From assembly GCF_001647285.1 (NCBI RefSeq), contig NZ_LRML01000013.1:1-64000 (forward strand): 64,000 nt of DNA, written 5' to 3'. Every line of letters begins with the position of its first letter. Positions within the stretch are counted from its first letter, which is position 1. A program made the position numbers and the translations under genes. Below, piece by piece: positions 49,166 to 58,584 of this stretch. This stretch comes from Rufibacter roseus (GTDB taxonomy: Bacteria; Bacteroidota; Bacteroidia; Cytophagales; Hymenobacteraceae). Under the pieces are notes generated by a model. That model did not search any database, was not told the origin of the DNA, and saw only the letters and a program-made list of their open reading frames with translations.

Positions 49166-50017
49166 ATGAATGAATTCAGAAAAGAAGCTGTTTTTGGCTC
49201 GTTTTTCAAAAATCAGCTTCTAAATAGTTTATTGTCTCTTGGGGTTTGCCTGGCGTTGTGGCAATGCGCTAAACCACCGCTTGCGCAGGAAAGCAAGCTG
49301 ACAGGGCCGCAGGTAATAGAGGCTGTAGCACCGCTTGCGCCAGCAGACCGAGACGCTTTTGTACTGGAGCAATTGTTGAAAGAAGGGAATGGTCCAGATT
49401 TTCTGCGCCACACCAAACGCGTTCCTCTCGTTGCCCTTGGTCCGGAAGGTGACACATTGCGAGGCTACTGTTACGCTATTTTAGATTATTTGGCGGTTGG
49501 GGGTGATAATAATTTTGTGCGGATGCCTCTGCAGCCGCAATCTGCTCAGGCTGTTGCTCAGGCCTGGAGCTGTACATTGCCTACCCGTAAGGTGGTAGAT
49601 GCCATTTATGCCGCCGCTGATCTAAAGCTGGAACCACGGCCACTGACCGAAAACCGTGACAGCGCCCTTACATTTCTGCAACACAACCAAATTATTCAGC
49701 AACAGCTAAAAGGAAAACATAAGGGAAAACTTATTGCAGGGCATAAAAAGGATGTTGTGCTCAGCCCGCGGTTACTAAATCCTGAAAACACTGATCGGGT
49801 GGCAATTTACGGTTGGCATAAAAAAGACGGTAAGCCTATTCAGCCGCTTTACTTGTGTCATCTGGCTTCGTACACAGACTACAGTCACGGTATAAGGCTG
49901 GTTTTAGACCGCTTTGAGGTGAATGGGCAAGTTTACACCATGCAGCAGCTTTTAGCAGACCCTATGTATAGCCGGTTAGTGTGCGACGAAGAAATTTGCG
50001 AGCCCGTGCGGTACTAA
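49166..50017 (+). CDS. Hypothetical lipoprotein-like secreted protein
   Basis: A 283-residue exported protein of unknown function. A hydrophobic stretch SLLSLGVCLALWQCAKPP suggests a loose lipobox (Cys34). The first 18 codons overlap a 40-bp palindrome, so the true start may be downstream, for instance the TTG at residue 23. The C-terminal half has VAIYGWHKKDGKPIQPLYL, HLASYTDYSHGIRLVLD and a CDEEICEP cysteine pair, a pattern I associate with conserved secreted proteins of unknown role that contain YxDYSHGxR. The gene is divergent from NlpC/P60, and its neighbours suggest an envelope function, but this is weak inference. Confidence 0.7.
   Translation: MNEFRKEAVFGSFFKNQLLNSLLSLGVCLALWQCAKPPLAQESKLTGPQVIEAVAPLAPADRDAFVLEQLLKEGNGPDFLRHTKRVPLVALGPEGDTLRGYCYAILDYLAVGGDNNFVRMPLQPQSAQAVAQAWSCTLPTRKVVDAIYAAADLKLEPRPLTENRDSALTFLQHNQIIQQQLKGKHKGKLIAGHKKDVVLSPRLLNPENTDRVAIYGWHKKDGKPIQPLYLCHLASYTDYSHGIRLVLDRFEVNGQVYTMQQLLADPMYSRLVCDEEICEPVRY
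49184..49220. repeat. Dispersed ~40-bp palindrome, copy 23, inside a coding start
   Basis: GAAGCTGTTTTTGGCTCG pairs with AAAAATCAGCTTC around TTTTTC. It overlaps the N-terminal codons of the protein starting at 49166. Confidence 0.75.
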
Positions 50018-50022
50018 TCTTC

Positions 50023-50062
50023 CTGTTTTTGGTCTGTTTTCAGGAAAACGGGCCGGAAATAG
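50023..50062. repeat. Dispersed ~40-bp palindrome, copy 24
   Basis: CTGTTTTTGGTCTGTTTTC pairs with GAAAACGGGCCGGAAATAG, 5 bp after the stop codon at 50017 and just upstream of the GNAT gene promoter box. Confidence 0.8.
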
Positions 50063-50076
50063 AAAGGCGGGTTCTT

Positions 50077-50084
50077 TATCTTTG
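50077..50084 (+). promoter_or_regulatory. Putative promoter -7 box of the GNAT gene (TATCTTTG)
   Basis: TATCTTTG matches TAnnTTTG; the ATG at 50105 is 20 bp downstream, which supports that start over 50084. Confidence 0.55.
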
Positions 50085-50104
50085 TGGTTTACTTTTTCTG
50101 CTTT

Positions 50105-50587
50105 ATGACCACTACTGCATCTGCTCCGGCTGTATCTATTATAGATTATACCCCCGCCCACGCCACCCACTTCCGTAGCCTGAACCAAGCCTGGATTGAG
50201 CGTTACTTTGAAATGGAAGAGCTGGATCACAAATCTTTGGGCGACCCAGACGGGTACATCATTAGCAAAGGAGGCCATATTTTCATGGCCGAATACAACA
50301 GTGAAGTTGTTGGCACCTGCGCTCTCATCAAAGTAAACGACATTACGTTTGAACTGGCTAAAATGGCCGTGACTGATAAAGTGCAGGGACTGAAAATAGG
50401 TAAACGTCTGGGCGAGGCGGCAATTCAAAAAGCGAAAGAGTTAGGGGCAGAGACTTTATTCCTGGTTTCTAACCGGCGGCTAGAAACAGCCCTGCATTTG
50501 TACCACAGGCTCGGGTTTGTGGAGGTGCCGGAAGACCTTCAGGAGTACAAACGCGCCGATATAAAAATGGAAATGTTTCTCAAGTAA
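50105..50587 (+). CDS. GNAT-family N-acetyltransferase
   Basis: A 160-residue acetyltransferase of the GNAT superfamily. The start is MTTTASAPAVSII, since the longer frame begins inside the promoter box. The acetyl-CoA-binding pyrophosphate loop is VQGLKIGKRLGEAAI (Q/R-x-x-G-x-G/A type), followed by AETLFLVSNRRLETAL and a C-terminal LYHRLGFVEVP typical of the fold. The substrate is unknown. The stop codon overlaps the start of the downstream TonB receptor gene (TAATG), which indicates co-transcription and perhaps translational coupling. Confidence 0.9.
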   Translation: MTTTASAPAVSIIDYTPAHATHFRSLNQAWIERYFEMEELDHKSLGDPDGYIISKGGHIFMAEYNSEVVGTCALIKVNDITFELAKMAVTDKVQGLKIGKRLGEAAIQKAKELGAETLFLVSNRRLETALHLYHRLGFVEVPEDLQEYKRADIKMEMFLK

Positions 50588-53007
50588 TGGCAAACTGTTC
50601 TCTGAAAGGTTGGGTGGCCGTGTTGCTGTTGGTTTTGCCATTGGGTGTATTTGGTCAGCGGATACAGATACTGGATAAAACCAATTTGCAGCCTTTAGCT
50701 GGTGTGCGGGTGGTAACCCTACCGGCGGGTGAGGGATTCTTGACCGATGCCAAGGGATTTGTTTCGGTAACAGGTTTAAATATGAACGATAGCCTCAGGT
50801 TTGATCGTTTCGATTACCAATCCAGAACGGTGGCCGTTTCACAGTTGAATACGTTGCAGAGCCGAATATTCTTAACAGAGCGCAGCTTTTCATTAGAAGA
50901 AGTGGTGGTGTCTGCGAGTAAGTTTGAGGAGAAGCGGGCCGATGTGCCGCAGCAAATTCAGGTGATCAAGGCGAAAGAACTGGCGTTCCAGAACAACCAA
51001 ACCACCGCCGATGTGCTGCAGCAAACCGGACAGGTGCTGGTGCAGAAAAGCCAGGCTGGCGGCGGAAGCCCCATCATCAGGGGCTTTGAAGCAAATAAAG
51101 TGCTGATGGTAGTAGACGGCGTGCGGTTAAACAATGCCATTTACCGTGGCGGGCATTTGCAAAACGTAATCACCATTGATAATGCGGCGCTGGAGAAAGT
51201 GGAGGTGGTGTTCGGGCCTGGTTCTGTCGTGTATGGCTCCGATGCCCTTGGCGGCGTAGTGCATTTCTACACAAAGAACCCGGTACTCACTGACACCGCC
51301 GGCACGTTGGTAACCGGAAACGCCTTTACCCGCTACGCCACTGCCAACCATGAGAAAACAGGGCATGTGAATGTTTCGGTAGGCGGCCGCCGGTGGGGGA
51401 GTTTTACCAGCCTCACGTATTCTGATTTCAGTGACCTGCGGCAAGGAGCCAACCGTAATCCGTTTTACGGTGATTGGGGACTGCGGCCATTTTACGCCGA
51501 GCGGCAGAACGGGCAGGATATCATGGTGCCTAACGAGAATATCAATGTGCAGAAGCAAAGCGGCTACCGGCAGTATGATGTACTGCAGAAGGTGTTGTTC
51601 AAACCCTCGGCCACAACGTCTCACCTGCTCAACCTGCAATACTCCACCTCTTCCAATATTCCACGCTACGACCGCCTTTCTGAAATAAACGATCTAGGCC
51701 ATCTCAACCATGCGCAGTGGTATTACGGGCCGCAGGAGCGCCTTTTGGCCGCCTATACATTTAATACGCAGGGCAGGGGCTGGTTAGAGAACCTGAGACT
51801 TACCGCCGCTTACCAGCACATTGAAGAATGTCGCCACAACCGTCGTTTCGGGAGAAGCTTGCTGCAGAACCGGTTTGAACAGGTAGACGTGTACACCTTC
51901 AACGTCGATGCCAGCCGCCTGCTAGGGGAGCACGAATTACGCTATGGCCTGGAAGGAACCTATAATGATGTCCGCTCCGCTGCCCACGGCACCGATCTAA
52001 CTACCGGAGAGCAAGACCCCCTTGACACCCGCTATCCTGGGGGTGGCTCCTCTATGTACTCGGCGGCTGCCTATTTCACCCATACCTGGGAAATCTCTCC
52101 CCGCTGGATTTTTTCTGACGGCATCCGGTTAAGCCGCGTAGGCTTGCAGGCTGATTTCTCCAGTGACAAAACGTTCTTCCCATTTCCGTTTAGTGAGGTT
52201 GAGCAAAACAACACCGCCCTGAACGGCAACGTGGGTCTGGTCTTTCAGCCGGGGCAGGAGTGGCGCTTTACTGGCGTGCTTTCCTCGGGATTTAGAGCAC
52301 CTAACATTGATGACCTCGGCAAAGTGTTTGAATCGGTGGCGGGTCAGTTGATTGTGCCTAACCCAGACCTGAAGCCGGAATACACTTACAATGCGGAACT
52401 ATCGGTTGGGAAAACCATTGCGCAGCAGGTGCGGGTAGAAGGCACGGGCTTTTACACTTGGTACCGCAATGCCATCACCACACAACCTTTCGTGTTTCAG
52501 GGGCAGTCAGAAATTGAGTATAACGGCCAGCTAAGCAGAGTAACTGCCAATGTGAATGCAGGCAAAGCTTATGTCTACGGTTTCAGCGGCTCCCTCTCCG
52601 CTGATGTCACTCCCGCTTTCCGCCTCTCTTCCACGCTTACTTACACCTATGGCCGTATTCAGAGAGAGCCTGCCAATATTCCGCTAGACCATATACCACC
52701 TGTGTACGGCAAAACCAGCTTCTTCTTGACGTTACCCAAGTTTCGCTCTGAATTCTTTGTACAGTACAACGGCTGGAAGCGCCTGGAAGATTACAACCCT
52801 GTAGGCGAAGACAATCTGCAATACGCTACACCTGAAGGAGTACCGGCATGGTATACCCTCAATTTACGCACCGCCTACCAAGTGCATCCGCGGGTGCAGG
52901 TACAGGCTGCGCTGGAAAACATTTTAGACCAGTTTTACCGCGTGTACGCCTCGGGCATCAGTGCGCCCGGCCGTAATTTCATGCTTACCGTGCGAGGGAA
53001 TTTTTAA
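50587..53007 (+). CDS. TonB-dependent outer-membrane receptor
   Basis: An 806-residue outer-membrane receptor. The signal peptide (VAVLLLVLPLGVFGQ) is followed by a CarboxypepD-reg-like domain (about 25-95), then SLEEVVVSASKFEEKRADVP starting the plug. The plug includes GGSPIIRGFEANKVLMVVDG and GPGSVVYGSDALGGVVHFYT, and the barrel follows, ending LTVRGNF with a terminal Phe. Repeated FRAPNIDDLGKVFE and NPDLKPEYTYNAEL blocks match haem/siderophore-type receptors. Ligand unknown: sequence alone does not distinguish iron-siderophore, haem or vitamin. It overlaps the GNAT gene by one base. Confidence 0.94.
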   Translation: MANCSLKGWVAVLLLVLPLGVFGQRIQILDKTNLQPLAGVRVVTLPAGEGFLTDAKGFVSVTGLNMNDSLRFDRFDYQSRTVAVSQLNTLQSRIFLTERSFSLEEVVVSASKFEEKRADVPQQIQVIKAKELAFQNNQTTADVLQQTGQVLVQKSQAGGGSPIIRGFEANKVLMVVDGVRLNNAIYRGGHLQNVITIDNAALEKVEVVFGPGSVVYGSDALGGVVHFYTKNPVLTDTAGTLVTGNAFTRYATANHEKTGHVNVSVGGRRWGSFTSLTYSDFSDLRQGANRNPFYGDWGLRPFYAERQNGQDIMVPNENINVQKQSGYRQYDVLQKVLFKPSATTSHLLNLQYSTSSNIPRYDRLSEINDLGHLNHAQWYYGPQERLLAAYTFNTQGRGWLENLRLTAAYQHIEECRHNRRFGRSLLQNRFEQVDVYTFNVDASRLLGEHELRYGLEGTYNDVRSAAHGTDLTTGEQDPLDTRYPGGGSSMYSAAAYFTHTWEISPRWIFSDGIRLSRVGLQADFSSDKTFFPFPFSEVEQNNTALNGNVGLVFQPGQEWRFTGVLSSGFRAPNIDDLGKVFESVAGQLIVPNPDLKPEYTYNAELSVGKTIAQQVRVEGTGFYTWYRNAITTQPFVFQGQSEIEYNGQLSRVTANVNAGKAYVYGFSGSLSADVTPAFRLSSTLTYTYGRIQREPANIPLDHIPPVYGKTSFFLTLPKFRSEFFVQYNGWKRLEDYNPVGEDNLQYATPEGVPAWYTLNLRTAYQVHPRVQVQAALENILDQFYRVYASGISAPGRNFMLTVRGNF

Positions 53008-53020
53008 AGAAGAAGAGCAG

Positions 53021-53059
53021 CATTTTCGGCCTGATTTTGAAAAAGTAGGTCTAAAATAG
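53021..53059. repeat. Dispersed ~40-bp palindrome, copy 25
   Basis: CATTTTCGGCCTGATTTTG pairs with AAAAAGTAGGTCTAAAATAG, 13 bp after the receptor stop codon. Confidence 0.75.
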
Positions 53060-53106
53060 AAATTCAGCTACTACAGAGCCCTGAAGGCTAAGTAGGGAGA
53101 TGTCAT

Positions 53107-54654
53107 TTAATTGGCTGCCGTCTTTGAGGGGGCTGAAGGTACTTCAAAGCCTAGCTTCCACAGCATATTTCGGGCATCAGAGTTACCTTGCAAAGCAGCT
53201 TTTCGCCAGAGTGTAATTGCGGACATACTGCTTACCGGAATCCCTTTGCCGTAGTAGTACATATTGGCTAAATGATTTTGAGCGAAGGCGTTGTTTTGGT
53301 CGGCCGCTTTCTTGAACCACTGGGCAGCCTGCTGAAAGTCTTTTTCCACTCCTTTTCCCTCTAAGTAAAAGTAACCGAGCTGTGCTTGGGCTATGTGTTC
53401 TCCCTGGGCAGCGGCTTTCCTGAACCACTTTATGGCTGTCGGCATATCTTGCGGTACTTCAAAATCATTGTAGTAGATAAAACCTAATTGGGTTAGAGCT
53501 TTGCCTACGCCTTTGTTGCCGGCTACTTCAAACCATTTCAGGGCTTTCTTTAGGTCTTGCACATCAGGTAGGTTTGGGTCAGGGTAGAGGTAAGCGTTGT
53601 AGTGAAGATAAGCTAACCTCATGATGGCATCTGTGTTCCCTTTCTTAGCCAACTTCTGGTACCAAATGCTTGCCCATTCCTTGTCTTTTTCTACTCCTTT
53701 GCCCAGCTCAAACGCAAGCGCTAAGCTGTACTGAGATTTTTCAAGCTCGCGTTCAGCGCCCAGCATGTACATGTTAAACGCTTCTGCCTCGTTCTTTTTC
53801 ACTCCCAAGCCATTTGCATACATATAGCCTAGGTTATGGATGGCTTTGGCGAAACCATCTTTGGCCGCTCTTTGAAACCAAGTGAAGGCGGCTTTCTCAT
53901 CTTTTTTCACGCCCTGTCCTTTTTGGTAAGCCACGCCTACGTTGTATTCGGCGCTGGCATAGTCTTGCTGTGCGCCAATGCTGCTATAGTGAAAGGCTTT
54001 TTCATGATTTACTGGCAGGTTCATTAGTCCCTCACTATAAGCGGTGCCTAGGCGAGTGGCCCAGAAATATTGGTTGCTGTCGGCTCTGGCCTGTATGGCA
54101 GGTAGGGCTACTTGCTCCAGCGCATAGGCCTTTTTGACGTTCTTTTTAACGCCCAATCCTCCTCGGTATAATTGACCTAGCCCGTAGTTGGCTTTCACAT
54201 CGCCGGCGGCCACGCCTTTGGTGTAGTTTTTAAAGGCGAGGTCATATTGTTTGGATACGTGCTCGCCATTCTGGTGCATTCTGCCTAAAAAGTAGAAGGC
54301 TTCTGGGTGGTTTTCAAGAGCAGCTTGGGTGAATTTTTCAAAGGCAATGGCAAATTGGCTGAGCCGATAAGCTTCTAAACCTTCTTCAAACGCAGTGGAT
54401 TTTTTGGTTGCTGTTGCACTGGCTGCCGTAGAATCAGAGGAGAGTGTTTGTGCCTGTTGATCTGAATCAGTTTGAAAGCTTTTTAAATAGGTCTGCAGCT
54501 GTCCGGCTGTCACTGAGGAGAGCTTGCCGCTATAGAGTAAATAGCTGGCTGTGCCGGTTGCAACAAGAAGGAGACACAGGAGCAACAGCCACTTTGTGCG
54601 GCTCTTTTTCTTCTGCGTCTGAGAGGGTGGGTCTGTGTTTAGAGATGGGGCCAC
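53107..54654 (-). CDS. Sel1-repeat protein with N-terminal membrane anchor
   Basis: A 515-residue protein with a single hydrophobic anchor after a basic stretch (KWLLLLCLLLVATGTASYLL, about 23-42) and about eleven Sel1-like repeats from about residue 90 to 505. Each is about 36 residues with A-x-x-x-LG-x-x-Y-x-x-G-x-GV, for example LGQLYRGGLGVKKNVKKAYA and LANMYYYGKGIPVSSMSAI. Such alpha/alpha solenoids mediate protein-protein interactions. The repeats probably face the periplasm, with the short basic tail inside. The gene converges with the TonB receptor across a palindromic repeat; a functional link is not evident. Confidence 0.9.
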   Translation of the reverse strand: MAPSLNTDPPSQTQKKKSRTKWLLLLCLLLVATGTASYLLYSGKLSSVTAGQLQTYLKSFQTDSDQQAQTLSSDSTAASATATKKSTAFEEGLEAYRLSQFAIAFEKFTQAALENHPEAFYFLGRMHQNGEHVSKQYDLAFKNYTKGVAAGDVKANYGLGQLYRGGLGVKKNVKKAYALEQVALPAIQARADSNQYFWATRLGTAYSEGLMNLPVNHEKAFHYSSIGAQQDYASAEYNVGVAYQKGQGVKKDEKAAFTWFQRAAKDGFAKAIHNLGYMYANGLGVKKNEAEAFNMYMLGAERELEKSQYSLALAFELGKGVEKDKEWASIWYQKLAKKGNTDAIMRLAYLHYNAYLYPDPNLPDVQDLKKALKWFEVAGNKGVGKALTQLGFIYYNDFEVPQDMPTAIKWFRKAAAQGEHIAQAQLGYFYLEGKGVEKDFQQAAQWFKKAADQNNAFAQNHLANMYYYGKGIPVSSMSAITLWRKAALQGNSDARNMLWKLGFEVPSAPSKTAAN

Positions 54655-54913
54655 AGCTACTATTTTAGTTTTCCTTCTGGAGTAAGAATAAAACTACATC
54701 AACAGACTAATAACGGTAGGGCGATTGAAGGTAATATTAAATGAAGATACTATTTTAGGACGAGATACCTGAAGATTAAGTTTTTGTTTCTCTGTGTCTG
54801 ACAGAAGCAGAGAAAACTGCATTGGAACAGTACTTACGAAAAATCCTGTTCTAACGCAGCTTTCCATTTATTCTACAGCAAAAGCAGCCAGAAAATGTGC
54901 AACGGATAAACTC
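54655..54913. other. 259-bp intergenic region
   Basis: No gene seen. It has a TTTCTCTG/CAGAGAAA inverted repeat (54787-54815) but no recognised promoter. Confidence 0.6.
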
Positions 54914-56206
54914 TTATTGCACCTGTGTTTTATCTACCCTTGAAGGAGTTCTTTTGCCATCAACAAAATCTTTGGCGCCCATGGCAATGGCTTTGATCAT
55001 GTTGGTCATATGGGCCAAATCAAGGCTTTCTACCTCATCGTCAACGGAGTGGTAGAGTTTGTCTTGGTCTATTTGCACCGAAGAAATGGTGTGAGCCGGT
55101 ACGCCCAAGCGGGCTAAAGTGGCGTTATCTGAACGGTAGAACAGGTTTTGGCTGGGGTACGGGTCTGGGTGAAAACTGTAGGGTGTGCCTTTTACCGCCC
55201 CTTGCAGCAGCGGGCCAAAGTCTGACTTATCAAAGCCGGTGATGTAGGCGGTGTTAGGCCCGAACTTAGAGCCTTTGCCAATCATCTCAATGTTGAACAT
55301 GGCTACAATTTCATCGGGGTTTAGTTGCTTAGAGAAATACTGCGATCCGTAGCCTCCAATTTCCTCGGCGGTGAAGGTTACAAAAATAAGCGTGCGCTCC
55401 GGTTTACGTTGTTTCTTGAAATGTTTAGCCAGCGTAATAACGGCAGTGGTACCAGAGGCATCGTCATCGGCACCGTTGGCAATAGAATCACCTTCCACCG
55501 GTTTTTGAATACCTATGTGATCATGATGGCCAGAGAAGACAACATATTCATTTTTGCGCTTGCCTGGTATCATGCCCGCCACGTTAGCCAAAGACATTTC
55601 TTCTACCTCGTTTTCAATCTCCACTTCAAAAGAGCGTACCTCCGTAAGCGGAGAGAGCACAAATACCATAGTAGGGCCTTTGCCTACCTCGGTTACAGGG
55701 CTTGCTTGCCTGAAGTAGTTGGCGTACCGGTTAAACATGCTTTGGTGCTTGGGGTGCACCATCACCAGAACGTCTTTCTGTTGCTGACGAGCTTTGTTGA
55801 TGCCTTGTCTGAAATCATCGTTTTCGCCAATGAAGACAGGCTCTGGCGCATTTTCTTCCCACTCCACCTCACGGCTTGACGTGCTGTAGAAAAAGTTTTC
55901 CGGTGCTATTTCTTTTCCGTTGATCTCTACTTCGGCTTCCTGTGGTTTGAGCCGGAACATTTTGAACTCCTGCTTGAAATCAGAGTCACCGGGTAAGGGT
56001 TTCAGGCCTATTTTCTTGAATTCAGCAGAAATAAAATCTGCGGCTTTTTCTATGCCGGGAGTAAAGGTCTGGCGGCCCATCATGTCATCGGCGGCCAGTG
56101 TGCGGATAATACGCTCCACCTCTTTTTGCTGAATATGCTTTTGGGCAAAGCTGGGGGTAAATGGCAATACTGCCAAGCCAAGGAAAAGGGCTTTTTTCAA
56201 GATCAT
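54914..56206 (-). CDS. M28-family zinc aminopeptidase/carboxypeptidase
   Basis: A protein of about 430 residues, secreted (MILKKALFLGLAVLPFTPSF signal; I use this Met, as the 44-residue upstream extension to 56338 has no family character). The M28 zinc ligands are in SGHHDHIG (His and Asp near the middle), ADDDASGTTAV (bridging Asp), TAEEIGGYGS (catalytic Glu and ligand), MIGKGSKFG region and KLYHSVDDEVE (terminal His). It likely trims peptides in the periplasm. The single-gene unit is followed on the plus strand by an unrelated small gene. Confidence 0.92.
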   Translation of the reverse strand: MILKKALFLGLAVLPFTPSFAQKHIQQKEVERIIRTLAADDMMGRQTFTPGIEKAADFISAEFKKIGLKPLPGDSDFKQEFKMFRLKPQEAEVEINGKEIAPENFFYSTSSREVEWEENAPEPVFIGENDDFRQGINKARQQQKDVLVMVHPKHQSMFNRYANYFRQASPVTEVGKGPTMVFVLSPLTEVRSFEVEIENEVEEMSLANVAGMIPGKRKNEYVVFSGHHDHIGIQKPVEGDSIANGADDDASGTTAVITLAKHFKKQRKPERTLIFVTFTAEEIGGYGSQYFSKQLNPDEIVAMFNIEMIGKGSKFGPNTAYITGFDKSDFGPLLQGAVKGTPYSFHPDPYPSQNLFYRSDNATLARLGVPAHTISSVQIDQDKLYHSVDDEVESLDLAHMTNMIKAIAMGAKDFVDGKRTPSRVDKTQVQ

Positions 56207-56670
56207 GGGTTTGTGTTTTAGGCTAGATGACTTGCGCGTGGCCTTTAGCTTTGCAGCAAAAGGGTTAACGTCTACTATTAGTCTCTTCAAAGTTAAAAAT
56301 CTTACCATAAGTCTACGGGCTGTTTCGGTAAATTTCATGAAGGAGGGGTGGTAATGTATTTGAAAGAAAGAGTTTGCATCTGTTTTATGCCTGATTTCTG
56401 AAAAACAGGCTTAAAACAGAAGCAACATTAGTTTTCCCCTAAACATAATAAAGGCTTCTTATAGTGGTATCACCAATAATTGGAGTGGGTTTTAAGGGTT
56501 GGTATGGAGGTAGCTAAAAAATTGTAAAAAAAAATAGAAGTCTACGCAACCATTCAGGCTAATTCCCGATAGAATAGATTCCCCCTCTCTTGAGTAGTGG
56601 GCAGGATGGCGGGTTTTCAAAAGCCCGTGCCTGAAGAAACGATAATTATTAATTTTTAACTATTACAACT
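56207..56670. other. 464-bp region between divergent genes
   Basis: It includes the probable non-coding 5' extension of the M28 frame (56207-56338) and one 40-bp palindrome (56379-56420). A CCCCCTCTCTTGAGTAGTGGG stretch (about 56582-56601) is also present. No further gene is visible and I found no clear TAnnTTTG box. Confidence 0.55.
56379..56420. repeat. Dispersed ~40-bp palindrome, copy 26
   Basis: TCTGTTTTATGCCTGATTTC pairs with GAAAAACAGGCTTAAAACAGA. This copy lies between divergent genes, an exception to the usual 3' position. Confidence 0.85.
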
Positions 56671-57033
56671 ATGGAAAACAGAACCAATCAATCAGCTCAG
56701 GCTACTTCATACGATCAAGATTCAGCTAAAGACCAAATGACCCCTAATTCTAACGGACAAGGCGGCATGATGGACTCTATCACCGGAAAGCTGAGCAACA
56801 TTCAGGTGCCAGATGCAGTGAAAAACATGCAGTTGCCGCAAGGAGTGAAAGATTTAGGAACTACAGTTTCTAGAAGCATTGGTAGCTTGACTACTACCCA
56901 AAAAGTAATTGGAGGTGCCGCTCTGGCGCTAGGTGCTACCTACTGGGCAGCAACCTCAAAAGGCTGGATGGGCATGGGAAAAGCTGCTAAAGCCAGAACT
57001 ACCACAACTGGTACTAAAATCAAACGCGCATAA
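56671..57033 (+). CDS. Hypothetical small protein with C-terminal hydrophobic segment
   Basis: A 120-residue protein of unknown function. The N-terminal half is polar (Gln, Asn and Ser rich: MENRTNQSAQATSYDQDSAK). The middle has NIQVPDAVKNMQLPQGVKDL, with a repeated N-x-Q-(V/L)-P pattern. A hydrophobic segment, VIGGAALALGATYWAA (about 88-103), is followed by a basic tail with KAAKARTTTTGTKIKRA. It may be a tail-anchored membrane or envelope stress-type protein, but this is inference. It is followed by a strong terminator shared with rhlE. Confidence 0.7.
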   Translation: MENRTNQSAQATSYDQDSAKDQMTPNSNGQGGMMDSITGKLSNIQVPDAVKNMQLPQGVKDLGTTVSRSIGSLTTTQKVIGGAALALGATYWAATSKGWMGMGKAAKARTTTTGTKIKRA

Positions 57034-57058
57034 GCAGTTAAATTAACTGCCCTTAAAA

Positions 57059-57093
57059 CAAAAAGAGCCAGACACAACAGTGTCGGCTCTTTT
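57059..57093. terminator. Bidirectional terminator
   Basis: AAAAGAGCCAGACAC pairs with GTGTCGGCTCTTTT around a short loop between convergent genes ending at 57033 and 57108. Confidence 0.85.
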
Positions 57094-57107
57094 GTTTTAA
57101 GGGGGAA

Positions 57108-58448
57108 TTATCTTCGGCCGCTTCGGTTACCGCCTGAAGACCGTCGGTCTCTGTTGCCGCCTCCGCCTTGGCTAGAGCCTTGAGCTTGGGCAGGCTGTCT
57201 GTTGCCTTGGCCGCCGCCGGTGCGGGGGCCACGTCTCTGGCTACCGCCGCTGTTGCCTCCGCCGGAGCGGACTTTGTCAGTGGCGCGGCCTCCGGCTATC
57301 GGTAATTTTTCCAGTTTGGCTTGAAACGGATGGTCCTTCTCCACCGGAATGGTTTGCTTGGTCAGGCGTTCAATATCGCGTAGGTAAGGCAGTTCGGTGT
57401 CATCACAGAAAGAAAGAGCTAATCCTTCGGCTCCGGCGCGGCCGGTACGGCCAATGCGGTGCACGTACGTTTCAGGCTCGTTGGGCAGGTCTACATTTAT
57501 TACGTGGGTAAGGTCATCTACGTCAATGCCACGGGCGGCAATGTCGGTAGCCACCAACGCCTGCAGCTCATTGTTCTTGAATTGAGTAAGCGCCTTTACG
57601 CGGGTGCTCTGAGCCTTGTCGCCGTGAATAGATTGAGCCGAAATGCCTGCTCTAGATAAATCTTTGGCTATGCGGTCGGCGCCGTGTTTAGTACGGGAGA
57701 AAACTAACGCTCTTGAAATGCCTCCCTCTTTCAACAAGTGTTTTAGCAAAGCGCGTTTCTCCATTTTGTCAACGAAGTACACTTTCTGCTCAATTTTTTC
57801 AGCGGTACTTGAAACTGGCGTTACCTCTACATACACTGGGTCACGAAGTATGCTGCTAGACAGTTTCTGTATTTCCTGAGGCATGGTAGCTGAAAACAAC
57901 AGGGTCTGGCGGTCTGTCGGTATCTTATCAATCACTTTGCGCACATCATGAATAAAGCCCATGTCCAGCATGCGGTCGGCCTCGTCCAAGATAAAGGTCT
58001 GAATGAATTTGAGCGAGAGCAGGCCTTGGTTCATTAAGTCCAACAAGCGTCCGGGCGTGGCTACCAAAATATCTACCCCTCGTTGTATCTTCTCTACCTG
58101 CGGCACCTGGCCCACACCTCCAAAAATGACGGTGTGCTTTAATTTGGTATGGCGGCCATAGGCTTCAATGCTTTCGCCAATTTGCAGGGCCAGTTCACGG
58201 GTTGGGGTTAAAATAAGAGCTCTGATGGCTTTGGCCGGCTGAGCCGGTCCAGCCTGGTGCAGCCGTTGAATTAGAGGCAAGCTGAAAGCGGCTGTTTTGC
58301 CGGTTCCGGTTTGGGCGCAGCCCAGCAAATCTTCGCCGTTCAATACGGGCGGAATAGCTTGTTCCTGAATAGGGGTTGGGTTGGTGTAACCTTCTTCTTG
58401 CAGTGCCTGCAGAATAGGTTCTATTAAATTAAGTTCTAAAAATGTCAT
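57108..58448 (-). CDS. rhlE: DEAD-box ATP-dependent RNA helicase
   Basis: A 446-residue RhlE-like RNA helicase that remodels RNA, for instance in ribosome assembly or cold adaptation. I start it at [16 protein letters not shown], because the 17-residue upstream extension has no homology pattern. Q motif [14 protein letters not shown], motif [12 protein letters not shown], motif II DEAD in [12 protein letters not shown], motif III SATMP, motif [12 protein letters not shown]. The C-terminal 60 residues are Gly/Arg-rich ([18 protein letters not shown]), an RNA-binding tail common in this group. The stop codon is followed by a terminator hairpin. Confidence 0.94.
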   Translation of the reverse strand: MTFLELNLIEPILQALQEEGYTNPTPIQEQAIPPVLNGEDLLGCAQTGTGKTAAFSLPLIQRLHQAGPAQPAKAIRALILTPTRELALQIGESIEAYGRHTKLKHTVIFGGVGQVPQVEKIQRGVDILVATPGRLLDLMNQGLLSLKFIQTFILDEADRMLDMGFIHDVRKVIDKIPTDRQTLLFSATMPQEIQKLSSSILRDPVYVEVTPVSSTAEKIEQKVYFVDKMEKRALLKHLLKEGGISRALVFSRTKHGADRIAKDLSRAGISAQSIHGDKAQSTRVKALTQFKNNELQALVATDIAARGIDVDDLTHVINVDLPNEPETYVHRIGRTGRAGAEGLALSFCDDTELPYLRDIERLTKQTIPVEKDHPFQAKLEKLPIAGGRATDKVRSGGGNSGGSQRRGPRTGGGQGNRQPAQAQGSSQGGGGNRDRRSSGGNRSGRR

Positions 58449-58547
58449 TTTGATTTGTAACGGCCGACGTGTTTTTGGCCAGAAATGAAATGAGGACAAT
58501 GGCGCCCTTGTCTATAAGACGCAAAGATAGGTAAAAAGATTCAGTCT

Positions 58548-58584
58548 GCGTTTTTAGCCTGTTTTGTTGAAACTAGCTAATAAT
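58548..58584. repeat. Dispersed ~40-bp palindrome, copy 27 (degenerate)
   Basis: GCGTTTTTAGCCTGTTTTG pairs poorly with GAAACTAGCTAATAA. Located between divergent rhlE and the gene at 58705. Confidence 0.55.

Noticed and set aside
50018-50586. Cobalamin or other riboswitch controlling the TonB receptor
   Set aside because: The receptor gene overlaps the GNAT gene, leaving no leader sequence; the upstream spacer holds a palindrome and a promoter box only.
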